This document shows positions 38,430 to 46,546 of a stretch of DNA of 64,000 nt, one piece after another (position 1 is the first letter of the stretch; every line of letters begins with the position of its first letter). Position numbers and translations under genes: made by a program. The notes beneath the pieces are model-generated. The model worked only from the letters and a program-made list of their open reading frames with translations, made no database searches and was not told where the DNA came from. Origin of the DNA: an uncultured Geobacteraceae bacterium (GTDB lineage Bacteria > Desulfobacterota > Desulfuromonadia > Geobacterales > Pseudopelobacteraceae); NCBI GenBank assembly GCA_903901875.1, contig CAIUSO010000084.1, forward strand, positions 1-64,000. The letters are read 5' to 3'.

Positions 38430-38463
38430 CCGTCATGTGCGGAATAACCGCCATATATGGCGG
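38430..38463. promoter_or_regulatory. Activator sites upstream of the ndvB operon
   Basis: CCGCCATATATGGCGG (38448-38463) is a perfect palindrome, extended to 20 bp as AAC...GTT (38446-38465). A perfect half-site CCGTCA starts exactly 18 bp away (38430). Distance to the -24 box is 96 bp. Confidence 0.7.
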
Positions 38464-38661
38464 TTTATGATTCAGGGCGATTGAGAAAAAGATGTGTGAT
38501 ATCGTATATTGAATAAGGCAATTATCGGAATCAGTGAATGATCAACCACCCGTTTAGCTTTGTGCTGTCCATATCCATTGTAAGGAATGAAATCAGTTCT
38601 CAATTGACTGCCCCCATCCTTTGGCTACACCGACTTCATGACCACCTGCTGTTCGAAACAT

Positions 38662-38690
38662 AGTCTCACCTCGTGCTGAATGGTGAGACT
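38662..38690 (-). terminator. Hairpin after the PRC-barrel gene
   Basis: AGTCTCACC pairs with GGTGAGACT around an 11-nt loop, 34 bp past the stop codon at 38724. There is no T run, so this may be a weak terminator or an mRNA end stabiliser. The rest of 38466-38661 shows no gene. Confidence 0.45.
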
Positions 38691-38723
38691 ATTGAGGCTC
38701 TTGCAAAAGTCCATAACGATGTA

Positions 38724-39464
38724 TTAAATCCAGTATCCCTGACGGTTGTAGTGGCGATGCAGAAGATCTTCGTAGTCTCGACTAATGACAGAATCATCGG
38801 CAAATTCAGGCGATTGTTTAATGATCTCTTTGCTCAGATATACGAATACCTTTGCTTCACTCCAATTGACCTCTTTGATCCATGCTGTTGAAACTAAAAC
38901 TTTTTTACCCGGCCACCACTTGTTGGTATCCACAACCATATAGCGAATAGCCCAATTTTCTTCATCAATAACAAAATCAACAATATGACCGATATCACCG
39001 TCGCTGGCATGGATAGCATAGCCGCCGACTTCATGGGTGCTTCGAAGATCCGGATCCCACGCTTTACCATCCGGTGCTGCTTCACCGGCTTTATGAGCAT
39101 CGCGCATAATGGTGGGATACGCTCCCCACATATATGGACCGGCCCAATACATAGGCCATTCAAAATAATTAAAATAGTTGGTTTCATACTGCTGAGATAC
39201 CGGTAAGTCGGAAGTCAGGGGTGGGCTTTTTTCAATTTGCTCCTTGGTAAGGTTGACGGTGATATGATGCTCATTGGCATCTACGGAAATCAATGCATAG
39301 GGTGAAATCAGTACCCGCCGGTCAATAAGCCAATCACCGGTATCGGCAACCAGATAGCGGATCGTCCAATATCGGTCATCAAAATAAAACTCGCTGACAG
39401 TACCAAATGCTCCGTCATAGCCATCCACTGCGTATCCTTCCAGTTCCTTCATTCGATAGAGCAT
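38724..39464 (-). CDS. Protein with two PRC-barrel domains
   Basis: 246 aa. Two PRC-barrels (about 3-80 and 140-222; e.g. GTVSEFYFDDRYWTIRYLV and GHIVDFVIDEENWAIRYMV) are joined by a Tyr/Trp-rich linker. PRC-barrels occur in RimM, in photosynthetic reaction-centre H subunits and in stress proteins, usually as protein-interaction modules. It lies 9 bp downstream of the stress-protein gene and is therefore in the operon controlled from 40093. Confidence 0.85.
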   Translation of the reverse strand: MLYRMKELEGYAVDGYDGAFGTVSEFYFDDRYWTIRYLVADTGDWLIDRRVLISPYALISVDANEHHITVNLTKEQIEKSPPLTSDLPVSQQYETNYFNYFEWPMYWAGPYMWGAYPTIMRDAHKAGEAAPDGKAWDPDLRSTHEVGGYAIHASDGDIGHIVDFVIDEENWAIRYMVVDTNKWWPGKKVLVSTAWIKEVNWSEAKVFVYLSKEIIKQSPEFADDSVISRDYEDLLHRHYNRQGYWI

Positions 39465-39473
39465 GATATCTCC

Positions 39474-40046
39474 TTAGCGCCAAGAATTATTAGATTTATC
39501 CGCATAGTCATACTCGCAGGAAGGACCGCGGATCGCTTTATGTACATCAACCTGGGTTGCCCCGGCAGTTTCAAGAAGACTCTTGGCCTGCGACACCTGG
39601 CCGAACGTACCATGGGCAATCACGAGAAACTTATCGGATTTGAGGGCTGTTTCGTAGGTAATGCTGCTGTCATGGGGAATCCCTATACTGTAGAGTGCCG
39701 CGGCAATGGCACTAACTCCACCGATAATTACGGCTCCTTCCAGTGCTCCAACAATCCACATCGCCAGAGGACCGAATACGAAAAGCGGGCCAATCCCCGG
39801 AATAACAAAAAGTGCGGATCCAAAGAGTAACCCCCAGAATCCTCCCCAAAAAGCACCCTGTTTGCCCCAGACTTTCATTCGATCGCCTGCGTTATAGTAA
39901 CCAACCACATGTTCTTCGGTATGATAATCTTTACCGACAATGGAAAGTTTCTGCATATCGAAACCCGCATGTTGAAGTTCTTTGATGCTGGTCTCTGCTT
40001 CTGAGTGAGAACTGAAAATTCCTACTACGGCATTTTGCTCATTCAT
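39474..40046 (-). CDS. General-stress-type membrane protein
   Basis: 190 aa. The N-terminal 45 residues match the GSP17M/YflT-type domain (AVVGIFSSHSEAETSIKELQ). A glycine-rich hydrophobic hairpin follows (about 65-120; two transmembrane segments), then a C-terminal copy of a similar alpha/beta fold (FLVIAHGTFGQVSQAKSLLE). Such proteins are induced by general and osmotic stress; biochemical role unknown. It is the first gene of the operon with the PRC-barrel gene and has a -24/-12 promoter with tandem upstream palindromes. Confidence 0.8.
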   Translation of the reverse strand: MNEQNAVVGIFSSHSEAETSIKELQHAGFDMQKLSIVGKDYHTEEHVVGYYNAGDRMKVWGKQGAFWGGFWGLLFGSALFVIPGIGPLFVFGPLAMWIVGALEGAVIIGGVSAIAAALYSIGIPHDSSITYETALKSDKFLVIAHGTFGQVSQAKSLLETAGATQVDVHKAIRGPSCEYDYADKSNNSWR

Positions 40047-40092
40047 GGTGTTCTCCTGAGTGGGATTATTGTTTTTTAGTCAGTAACTGCCT

Positions 40093-40108
40093 ATCAACTA
40101 ATGTGCCA
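40093..40108 (-). promoter_or_regulatory. -24/-12 promoter of the stress-protein operon
   Basis: TGGCAC-N5-TTGAT then AG, 47 bp before the start codon; same variant -12 as at 38318. Confidence 0.6.
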
Positions 40109-40195
40109 GTTGTGATTAACACCAATAACTATTTGATTTATAGTACTTATGTATATATCAGGCGGTAACACCCTGGGTGGAAATACTGCAACAAA

Positions 40196-40229
40196 CCATC
40201 ACTATTGACGTTATCGCCATATGTGGCGA
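40196..40229. promoter_or_regulatory. Tandem activator sites upstream of the stress-protein operon
   Basis: TCGCCATATGTGGCGA (40214-40229) and CCATCACTATTGACGT (40196-40211) start exactly 18 bp apart, and the near edge is 87 bp from the -24 box. Confidence 0.65.
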
Positions 40230-40274
40230 CCGAAATTTCGTTGAAGAAGGCTGCGTAATTTTTTCTCGGTAACC

Positions 40275-40461
40275 CAGTGTTGTCCGGTTAGAAAATTGCG
40301 TGGCTAAAAACTCTGCCTTATCCCCTCATCCGGCCTTCGGCCACCTTCTCCCGGGGGGAGAAGGGTTGCGTTTTTTTCCTTCTCCCTCTGGGAGAAGATG
40401 CCCGTCAGGGCGGATGAGGGCGAACAGTTGCCTCATGCAAAAAACTAACTGGACAACGCTG
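40275..40461. mobile_element. MITE copy 2 (187 bp), no target duplication
   Basis: Same length as copy 1 at 1273-1459 and differing at only about eight positions. Termini are CAGTGTTGTCCGGTTAG and CTAACTGGACAACGCTG. The flanks (TCGGTAACC and ATAATGAAC) do not match, so this copy either lost one flank by deletion or arose by recombination. It ends 3 bp before the PIN-gene start codon. Confidence 0.88.
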
Positions 40462-40464
40462 ATA

Positions 40465-41088
40465 ATGAACAGATGCTTTGTCGACACCAATCTTTTTATC
40501 CGCTATTTTCCCCTGTTGGCAGATCGAGTGGAACAGTTGCTGGATGACGCTGAGGCTGGTTATGTGCGGCTTGTGACTACTGAGCTTGTAATGGCTGAAT
40601 CCGTGTGGGTACTTGAATGTTTAACCCACGCCCACATAGCTCAATTAATTCGCAGTATCCTTGCGACACCGGGTATGGACGTCATAAACGGAGATCTGGT
40701 TGGCAAAGCACTCGTTATGTATGAATTGCAGAATATTGACTTTGTGGATGCGTATATAGCTGCTTTGATGGAGAAACAGGGGATAAAGGATATTTATTCG
40801 TTTGACAGGAAACATCTCTCACGAAAGTTAAAACCATCAATCGTAAAGAGCCTTGATACCGTAGTCATCTCAAAACGACCTTCCGTGATATTTAGTAAAA
40901 ATCACCCAACCTGGGAAACCAGGCTGGGTGATACATGGGGTCTTCATCACGCAGGTCTACACAAACCCGTTTGCATTATACCACCTTACAAGCGTGTATT
41001 AACTCGTTCAGTACTGTGTCGGCCTGGTCATACGGAACTTGACACGTGCCTACTTTTTTATGTCCACCACCACCATATTTCAGCATGA
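40465..41088 (+). CDS. PIN-domain protein (VapC-like), flanks rearranged
   Basis: From ATG 40465 the first 135 residues form a complete PIN nuclease: VDTN (D7), E45 in VMAES, D95 in DFVDAY and D114 in SFDRKH, the usual acidic set for RNA cleavage. Upstream, where the antitoxin and promoter should be, the MITE ends 3 bp from the start codon; no antitoxin gene remains and no ribosome site is visible. The open frame also starts inside the MITE (40300), so a fusion could be read. Downstream the frame runs without a stop through a terminator hairpin and antisense to the DHH gene, so the last 60 residues are not native. It is probably silent. Confidence 0.7.
   Translation: MNRCFVDTNLFIRYFPLLADRVEQLLDDAEAGYVRLVTTELVMAESVWVLECLTHAHIAQLIRSILATPGMDVINGDLVGKALVMYELQNIDFVDAYIAALMEKQGIKDIYSFDRKHLSRKLKPSIVKSLDTVVISKRPSVIFSKNHPTWETRLGDTWGLHHAGLHKPVCIIPPYKRVLTRSVLCRPGHTELDTCLLFYVHHHHISA
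40901..40932 (-). terminator. Terminator of the DHH gene
   Basis: ATCACCCA-A-CCTGG pairs with CCAGG-C-TGGGTGAT around a GAAA tetraloop. On the minus strand it is followed by TTTTACTAAA. It lies 44 bp past the DHH stop and inside the read-through part of the PIN frame. Confidence 0.85.
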
Positions 41089-41884
41089 GTGAGCCAACAT
41101 CAACGGTAGCTGTCCGGTTGAGGATGCTATATCCAACCGAAATTGAGACAAATTCTTTCCCACGTCCGTCAATCAACCGTATAGAAATATTAGTTTCCGG
41201 ATACAGCGAGTAGATGAGGAATCTGTTTGACGGTGGGATTTCCTCTGTACCACGCGTATCGGTTACTAACACAGAGTCACACATGCGTGAATGTTTCTGG
41301 AGAAACGTGCGAGCTTGCTGTTCGTTTGTGTTGTAGCGTTCGATTCGCTCAAGCATATCGGGCAAACACATTATTTCGTCAATGGTTTTTGATTGAATGT
41401 GGTTAACTAAATCATTCATGAAGTCGAGATTACTAATACGATATCCCTTATAATATCCAAGTCCGGTTCTCGGGTCACAAATTAATCCCAGCAAAACCCA
41501 TCCGGTGGGGTTCAGAATTTCGGATTCCGACAGCAGGCCCGAATCAACTTTATCAACATATTCAAGCATTTCATTGAAACGGCTGAATTTATCTTCCCCA
41601 TAATAATCAGTAATTACTCGCGCAGCACTGGGTGCCAACTTACTACATCCTTCATATTTGCCATCAAGTTCAAGGCGTTCTTGCTCACTGGAATGATGAT
41701 CAAACCACAGTCCACAGCCAGGTACGTAGGGCACGTTTGCAAGAATATCGCTCTTACTAACCTGAATTTTACCATCCTGCAAATCTTTTGGATGAGCATA
41801 CACCATCTCTTCCATCAAGCCCAGTTCCTTCAAGAGTACTGCACAGCAAATACCATCGAAATCAGAACGTGTTACGAGTCGCAT
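40976..41884 (-). CDS. DHH-family phosphoesterase
   Basis: 302-aa cytoplasmic metal-dependent phosphohydrolase. Motif RSDFDG (residues 6-11), the DHH triad in WFDHHSSE (about 60-67) and a C-terminal DHHA1 motif GGGGHKKVGTCQV are all present. Relatives include exopolyphosphatase-like enzymes and oligoribonuclease/pAp or c-di-AMP phosphodiesterases. Without the GdpP or NrnA context the substrate cannot be assigned. GGAGGA precedes the ATG. Confidence 0.88.
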   Translation of the reverse strand: MRLVTRSDFDGICCAVLLKELGLMEEMVYAHPKDLQDGKIQVSKSDILANVPYVPGCGLWFDHHSSEQERLELDGKYEGCSKLAPSAARVITDYYGEDKFSRFNEMLEYVDKVDSGLLSESEILNPTGWVLLGLICDPRTGLGYYKGYRISNLDFMNDLVNHIQSKTIDEIMCLPDMLERIERYNTNEQQARTFLQKHSRMCDSVLVTDTRGTEEIPPSNRFLIYSLYPETNISIRLIDGRGKEFVSISVGYSILNRTATVDVGSLMLKYGGGGHKKVGTCQVPYDQADTVLNELIHACKVV

Positions 41885-41971
41885 ACATCCTCCTCCAGTT
41901 CAATATGTTCATTAAATATGATTCAGCAATTTACCCAATCTTCCCGGCATAGTCAAACTGTTCTTAGATTG

Positions 41972-43423
41972 CTACAGCAATCGTCCGAATAAACTAATGA
42001 ACCACTCCCTGACACGGGGCAGCATATCTCTCTGCTCCCACTCATGGGGCTCTATTCGCCGGGAATTAGCGAGGTCATGGGCAAACATTTTTTCCATTTG
42101 AACGGAAAAGTCATGGTTCAAAATGAGAGCGTTCACCTCATCATTATTGAGGAGACTTAAATAGTCCATATTGGTGGAGCCAACTGTTGACCATACGTTA
42201 TCGATGACTATTGTTTTCGCGTGCAGCAGGGACGTGCTGTGTTCATAAATCTGTACACCCGCCTGCAATAGTTCGGCATAGTAATGGCGCTGAGCATGAA
42301 GTGCCAATGAGGAATCGGTGATTCCGGGGAGAATGATTTTTACGTCAACACCCCGTTTGGCGGCGTCGGTCAACGCTTTAAGGATCTGCGTGTCAGGAAT
42401 AAAATAGGAATTGGTCATGTGTACTGAGTGCTCGGCAAACGTGATAGCAGACACATAGACAATAAAGGGAATCCGGTTTTTTTCACCTTCCGTACTGCCA
42501 ATAACTCGCACCAAGGCGGAACCACTTTCTTTTACCGTGGGAAAATAGGCCCGTCCCGACAGTGTGCCCCCGGCCTGTCGTTGCCAGGTGGTGATAAATA
42601 ACTTCTGCAATTCAGCAACAGCCGGGCCTTCAATCTGAATATCCGTATCACGCCAATGAATGGGCTTCGCCCCATGTTTTTTTCGTATCAGGGGAATGCT
42701 TGAATAGACTCTACTGATGTTGATACCACCAATTATGGCTAATTTGCCGTCGATGATAAGAATCTTGCGATGATCCCGGTGTGTCAGATCCCATTGTTCA
42801 CGGGCTTTCAGTGGATTGAGCGGATTGAAACCGACTACCTGTATTCCGCCATCCCGCAGACGCTGGAAGAATGATTCAGGGGTGTTTATACTCCCCATAC
42901 AGTCGTAGATAAGCGCAACCTGGATTCCTTCGGCCCGTTTTTTGAGGAGGAGATCGGCAAATTTCTTACCGGTCTCGTCATCTTCGATAATATAACTCTC
43001 AAGATTAATGTGATCTTTGGCATGGCGGATTGCGGTAAACATGGCGGCATAGGCGGCTGGACCGTCATTGAGCAGACTGACACGGTTTCCCCGTGTCAGT
43101 GGACTATCGGTTACCGACTCTACTACCGGGGTGAGGCGGTCGAGAACATCGGTTTGAGCAACCGAGCGTTTTAGCCGGGTCATGACGGCCGCACTCTGTT
43201 TAGTGGAGAGCTGACCTTTTGAAGTCATGATCTTGTGCGGTTTTTGTGATATGGGCGCATCGTCGATCATAGGGGAAATATTTGGCAGGGAAGCGCAACC
43301 GGCTATGAAGGAGCAGAGGATAATCAATACTGATGCACTCGCAAAAAAGCAGACAAGTTCCCTCCCCAGGAGGGGGAGGGTTAGGGAGGGGGCGTTTTCT
43401 GATGTTATCTCAACAAGATGCAA
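41972..43423 (-). CDS. Phospholipase D / cardiolipin synthase-like lipoprotein
   Basis: 483-aa frame with two HKD motifs, HRKILIID and HAKTIVID, each part of one active site. This is the arrangement of cardiolipin synthases ClsB/ClsC and other PLD-type phosphatidyltransferases. A lipobox FIAGC around residue 43 implies membrane anchoring outside the cytoplasm, unusual for a cardiolipin synthase. The first 30 residues (APSLTLPLLG...) are encoded by a REP-like repeat, so the original start and signal peptide N-region have been replaced or the true start is a rare codon further in. Confidence 0.82.
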   Translation of the reverse strand: MHLVEITSENAPSLTLPLLGRELVCFFASASVLIILCSFIAGCASLPNISPMIDDAPISQKPHKIMTSKGQLSTKQSAAVMTRLKRSVAQTDVLDRLTPVVESVTDSPLTRGNRVSLLNDGPAAYAAMFTAIRHAKDHINLESYIIEDDETGKKFADLLLKKRAEGIQVALIYDCMGSINTPESFFQRLRDGGIQVVGFNPLNPLKAREQWDLTHRDHRKILIIDGKLAIIGGINISRVYSSIPLIRKKHGAKPIHWRDTDIQIEGPAVAELQKLFITTWQRQAGGTLSGRAYFPTVKESGSALVRVIGSTEGEKNRIPFIVYVSAITFAEHSVHMTNSYFIPDTQILKALTDAAKRGVDVKIILPGITDSSLALHAQRHYYAELLQAGVQIYEHSTSLLHAKTIVIDNVWSTVGSTNMDYLSLLNNDEVNALILNHDFSVQMEKMFAHDLANSRRIEPHEWEQRDMLPRVREWFISLFGRLL

Positions 43424-43463
43424 AACATTCCCCCCTCCTGACCTCCCCCCGCTTGGGGGAGAA
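43357..43463. repeat. REP-like inverted repeat at the PLD gene start
   Basis: A G/C-skewed arm (TTCCCTCCCC...GAGGGGG, about 43358-43392) is inverted at about 43430-43462 (CCCCCCTCCTGACC...GGGGGAG), with a 37-bp spacer. This is a common intergenic palindrome type in many bacteria. It supplies the first codons of the PLD frame. Confidence 0.65.
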
Positions 43464-43539
43464 AATTACTTTTTACGAGAGCATCAATACTGCGAAAACA
43501 GTGGCGTGAGAGACTGATTTTATCGGTCAGGAGTCTGTC

Positions 43540-44673
43540 CTATACATCAATTCTGGATTTTTCTACCGCATTGTGCTGCCCGCTGTTCGTGATATCGTGC
43601 CACATGGTGATGAGAATGGCAAAAAGTACCGGACCAAGGATGAGACCGAGGAGACCGAGTGCAAACACGCCACACACGGCACCAAGTATTATTGCAGGGG
43701 CGGAAATATTGCTTTTAGCTTTGATGGCAAGCGGACGTATTGCATTGTCGGCCAGTCCGACAAAAATGACACACCAGAGCGCGAGCAGCACCCCTTTCAG
43801 ATAGAAACCGTTGAGTAAAATCATAACCGTAACAGGCACCCAGACGATGCCGGTTCCCACAACAGGTACCAGGGCTGCCACTGCTGTCAATGCACCGCAT
43901 ATAACCGGGGCCGGCACGCCGGCTATGTAGTAGCCAACGGCGGCGGTGACCCCTTGTGCAAGACAGGTAAAGATGGTGCCAACCGTCACGGCGGTGGTTG
44001 TGGCACGAATCTCCGAGGCGTAGTGACGTGCTCTGGCCTGATTGGCGGCAAAACGGTTGATTGCCACGCCCATGATTTTTTCGCCATCCCGGTAGACAAA
44101 AAAGAGTATAAAAAGTGTCAACGCCACGGTGAAGATGAACTCTCCAAAATTTATAGCCGTATTGGTTGTCAGGTCAAAGAGATAACCATAGACATTATTA
44201 GACAATTTGACCATGAGATTGGCCGGATTAATATTAATACGATCGCTGAGGGTGATAAGAGTACCGATGAATGGCAGTTGTTTGATACTGTCTACCCCGG
44301 TGGAGGAAAACAACATAAAGAGCCGCACGCCTTCGCCGTACCATTCCAATGCGTTCTCAACGATCAGCATAATCAGGCCGATAATCGGTAAGATGAGACA
44401 TACCGTTATTGCCAGAATCATCAATCCGGCCGAACGGTTCGGGTGACGGGGGAATCTGCAAGACAACCGATCATGGAGCGGGAGGGTGGAGATGCCGATA
44501 ATAAGTGCCCATGCAAGGGGCCTGGCAATTGGTGCCACCAAGAGGGCAATCAGCCAGATGGCAACTGCAGTAGCTAATGCGGCAATAATACCGAGATACG
44601 TTTTACTGTCCAGTGACATCGTTTTTCCACGTGCGGCCTGATGTACCATGAATTTCCTCACATTGTGTCTCAT
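43540..44673 (-). CDS. AI-2E family transporter
   Basis: 377-aa inner-membrane protein of the PerM/TqsA family with about eight transmembrane helices. The conserved central loop region and the C-terminal PVVGTGIVWVP and GLILGPVLFAI segments are present. Family members export small molecules or act in sodium/proton exchange. The ATG at 44673 overlaps the ABC permease stop by 4 bp; an internal ATG at 44619 preceded by GTGGA is possible. It is the last gene of the operon led by the 21-aa ORF. Confidence 0.85.
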   Translation of the reverse strand: MRHNVRKFMVHQAARGKTMSLDSKTYLGIIAALATAVAIWLIALLVAPIARPLAWALIIGISTLPLHDRLSCRFPRHPNRSAGLMILAITVCLILPIIGLIMLIVENALEWYGEGVRLFMLFSSTGVDSIKQLPFIGTLITLSDRININPANLMVKLSNNVYGYLFDLTTNTAINFGEFIFTVALTLFILFFVYRDGEKIMGVAINRFAANQARARHYASEIRATTTAVTVGTIFTCLAQGVTAAVGYYIAGVPAPVICGALTAVAALVPVVGTGIVWVPVTVMILLNGFYLKGVLLALWCVIFVGLADNAIRPLAIKAKSNISAPAIILGAVCGVFALGLLGLILGPVLFAILITMWHDITNSGQHNAVEKSRIDV

Positions 44674-45701
44674 GACAGTAACCAGCGCTTTTTGATGAGC
44701 AGGTAGGAAAAAGTCATGGTTATCACGCCGACTGCTGATAAGTACAGCAACTCAGGTGTAAAATGGGACATACTGAAATTAGTAAAAAGCAGTGCCTTGA
44801 CCGGTTCTATCAAGTAGTACGAGGGGAGAAACCGGCTATATGCAGATAATTGTGGGGAGTAGTCGGCAAGGGCACAGGGGAGAAGGTGTGGTAGATAGAA
44901 GATAACACCTAAGGTTCTGGCACTCGCCTGGTTCTGGCATAATAAGCCGAGAAATATGCCGTATGAGCAGAAGCAAAAACAACCAAGCAGGATGAAAAGT
45001 ACATAGTTTAAAATATTTTCTGGCTTGTCTTGGCTTAACAGATGAAGTGTCGCAATTGCAACGGCCGATAGAATCATCCCCGACGCTATTTTTGCACCTA
45101 ACCATTCTATCTCACCCATCGGCGTTTGCAGGAGGGAGAGCAGCACTTTTTTTTCTTTTTCTTCGGCAACCTGTGCCGGCATTACGATAAAGCCCACCAA
45201 AAGTACCAGCATGAGTATCCAGGTTGGCAATAATTGTTTTCCTATTCCACCATCCTCCGTGGCTCTCACCTCTGAAATCCAACTGCTGCCTTTCCCTTCA
45301 ACGACCTGTTGGAGCGTGGCTATCGACTCAATAATGACAAGCGTCTGCACCGCCTCTTTTTTCTGTACTACCAGCACAAATCTATCCCTCGTGAGCGCGG
45401 AATGGAGCAGAAGACCATCGATTTTCTTATCCCGTAACCTCTGCATTCCCTCCGCTTCATCGGTGACGGGTAACAGAGTCATCAGTGTACCCGCTGCTTT
45501 CATGGCACGGATCATGCCCGGTGCGTATGCTTCCGATCTGACAACGCCAACCGTTGCCTTGGGGAGATTGCGACCAGATTGATCTACCAGCTTTAATGAT
45601 ATGAACACAAAAAAGGGGATAAAGATGATCAACAGCACGCTCTTGTTTTTAACGGCGATAGCCAGATCGTTGAGCGTCAAAGTAATGAGAGGTGGCATCA
45701 T
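44670..45701 (-). CDS. ABC-2 type transporter permease
   Basis: 343 aa: one N-terminal transmembrane helix, a large external domain (about 45-160), then five to six helices with the ABC-2/NatB-like motif VAEEKEKKVLLSLLQTPM before the second helix. It exports an unknown substrate together with the ATPase upstream, with which it overlaps by 4 bp (ATGA), and overlaps the AI-2E gene downstream in the same way. Confidence 0.88.
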   Translation of the reverse strand: MMPPLITLTLNDLAIAVKNKSVLLIIFIPFFVFISLKLVDQSGRNLPKATVGVVRSEAYAPGMIRAMKAAGTLMTLLPVTDEAEGMQRLRDKKIDGLLLHSALTRDRFVLVVQKKEAVQTLVIIESIATLQQVVEGKGSSWISEVRATEDGGIGKQLLPTWILMLVLLVGFIVMPAQVAEEKEKKVLLSLLQTPMGEIEWLGAKIASGMILSAVAIATLHLLSQDKPENILNYVLFILLGCFCFCSYGIFLGLLCQNQASARTLGVIFYLPHLLPCALADYSPQLSAYSRFLPSYYLIEPVKALLFTNFSMSHFTPELLYLSAVGVITMTFSYLLIKKRWLLS

Positions 45702-46381
45702 GATATGTGTATCGGTTCGGCGTCTTTGGAGGAAAAGTAACTGTCGGGTGAACCATCAAATACCAGAAGACCCTTGCGCAGGATGATGACCCGTGTCGCA
45801 AGAGATCTGATTTCGTCCGGTCGATGGGACGTAAAGATGATGGTTTTCCCCGAGGCATGAAACCCACGGAGCATGTCATGGATTTCTCTTGTTATGTCGA
45901 AATCCAGACTGGACGTTGGTTCGTCAAATATAAGAATGGGCGGATCTGCCAGAAGTGTCCGCCCGATGCTGACCCGTTGCCGCAAACCTTTTGAGAGATT
46001 CCGGACGACGCTGTATCTGAAAGGGAGCAAGTCGAATTCATTCAGCACTTCTTCAATTCTTGAAGAGGGGGTACGAAAGAGGCGTGCAAACAGGGTAAGA
46101 TTGTATTCGACAGAAAAGGCATCAAAAAGACTGGGTAGCTCGGGAACAAAGCCGATTTTCCGGACTACCTTCTTTCTGTCACTCACCGGGTCGCCATCAA
46201 TCAGCACCGAACCGCTGTCCGGAAGATGCCACCCGGCTATCGTTTTGAGCAGCGTTGATTTCCCCGCACCATTGTGGCCAATCACGGCAATCAGTTCACC
46301 TTTTTCAACAGTAAAACTTATTGGTAAGAGTCCCCTGCTGCCGGCATACATTTTTGTAAGATTGTGGATTTCGATAGTCAT
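45698..46381 (-). CDS. ABC transporter ATP-binding protein
   Basis: 227 aa from ATG 46381, where the family begins (MTIEIHNLTKMY). Walker A GHNGAGKST, signature LSKGLRQRVSIGR, Walker B ILIFDEPTSSLD and the switch histidine (FTSHR) are all intact, so it is a working ATPase. The longer frame up to 46498 covers the small ORF and is rejected. It drives the permease overlapped downstream. Confidence 0.92.
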   Translation of the reverse strand: MTIEIHNLTKMYAGSRGLLPISFTVEKGELIAVIGHNGAGKSTLLKTIAGWHLPDSGSVLIDGDPVSDRKKVVRKIGFVPELPSLFDAFSVEYNLTLFARLFRTPSSRIEEVLNEFDLLPFRYSVVRNLSKGLRQRVSIGRTLLADPPILIFDEPTSSLDFDITREIHDMLRGFHASGKTIIFTSHRPDEIRSLATRVIILRKGLLVFDGSPDSYFSSKDAEPIHIS

Positions 46382-46395
46382 TGGTACTACCGTGG

Positions 46396-46461
46396 CTAGG
46401 TCAGTTTGATAATTACAATTACCAGAATTGCAATAATCAATACGCCGATGATAAATCCCAT
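46396..46461 (-). CDS. 21-aa hydrophobic small protein leading the ABC operon
   Basis: ATG 46461 is preceded by AAAGGGGG at a normal distance and encodes MGFIIGVLIIAILVIVIIKL plus Thr, then TAG. It is a single transmembrane helix with a C-terminal lysine. It ends 14 bp before the ATPase start. Small one-helix proteins often regulate transporters in the same operon; here that is only a suggestion. The strong ribosome site is the best sign that it is real. Confidence 0.6.
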   Translation of the reverse strand: MGFIIGVLIIAILVIVIIKLT

Positions 46462-46546
46462 GGTGTCCCCCTTTCATTGCTGGAATATATGGGGGCATGT
46501 GTGAGGTACCCCTGCAGTAACTTTATGGTATGAGTGGCATACCTGT

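Noticed and set aside
40300-40464. N-terminal extension of the PIN protein
   Set aside because: It is MITE sequence read in frame; the PIN fold starts at 40465. A chimeric product is possible but unsupported.
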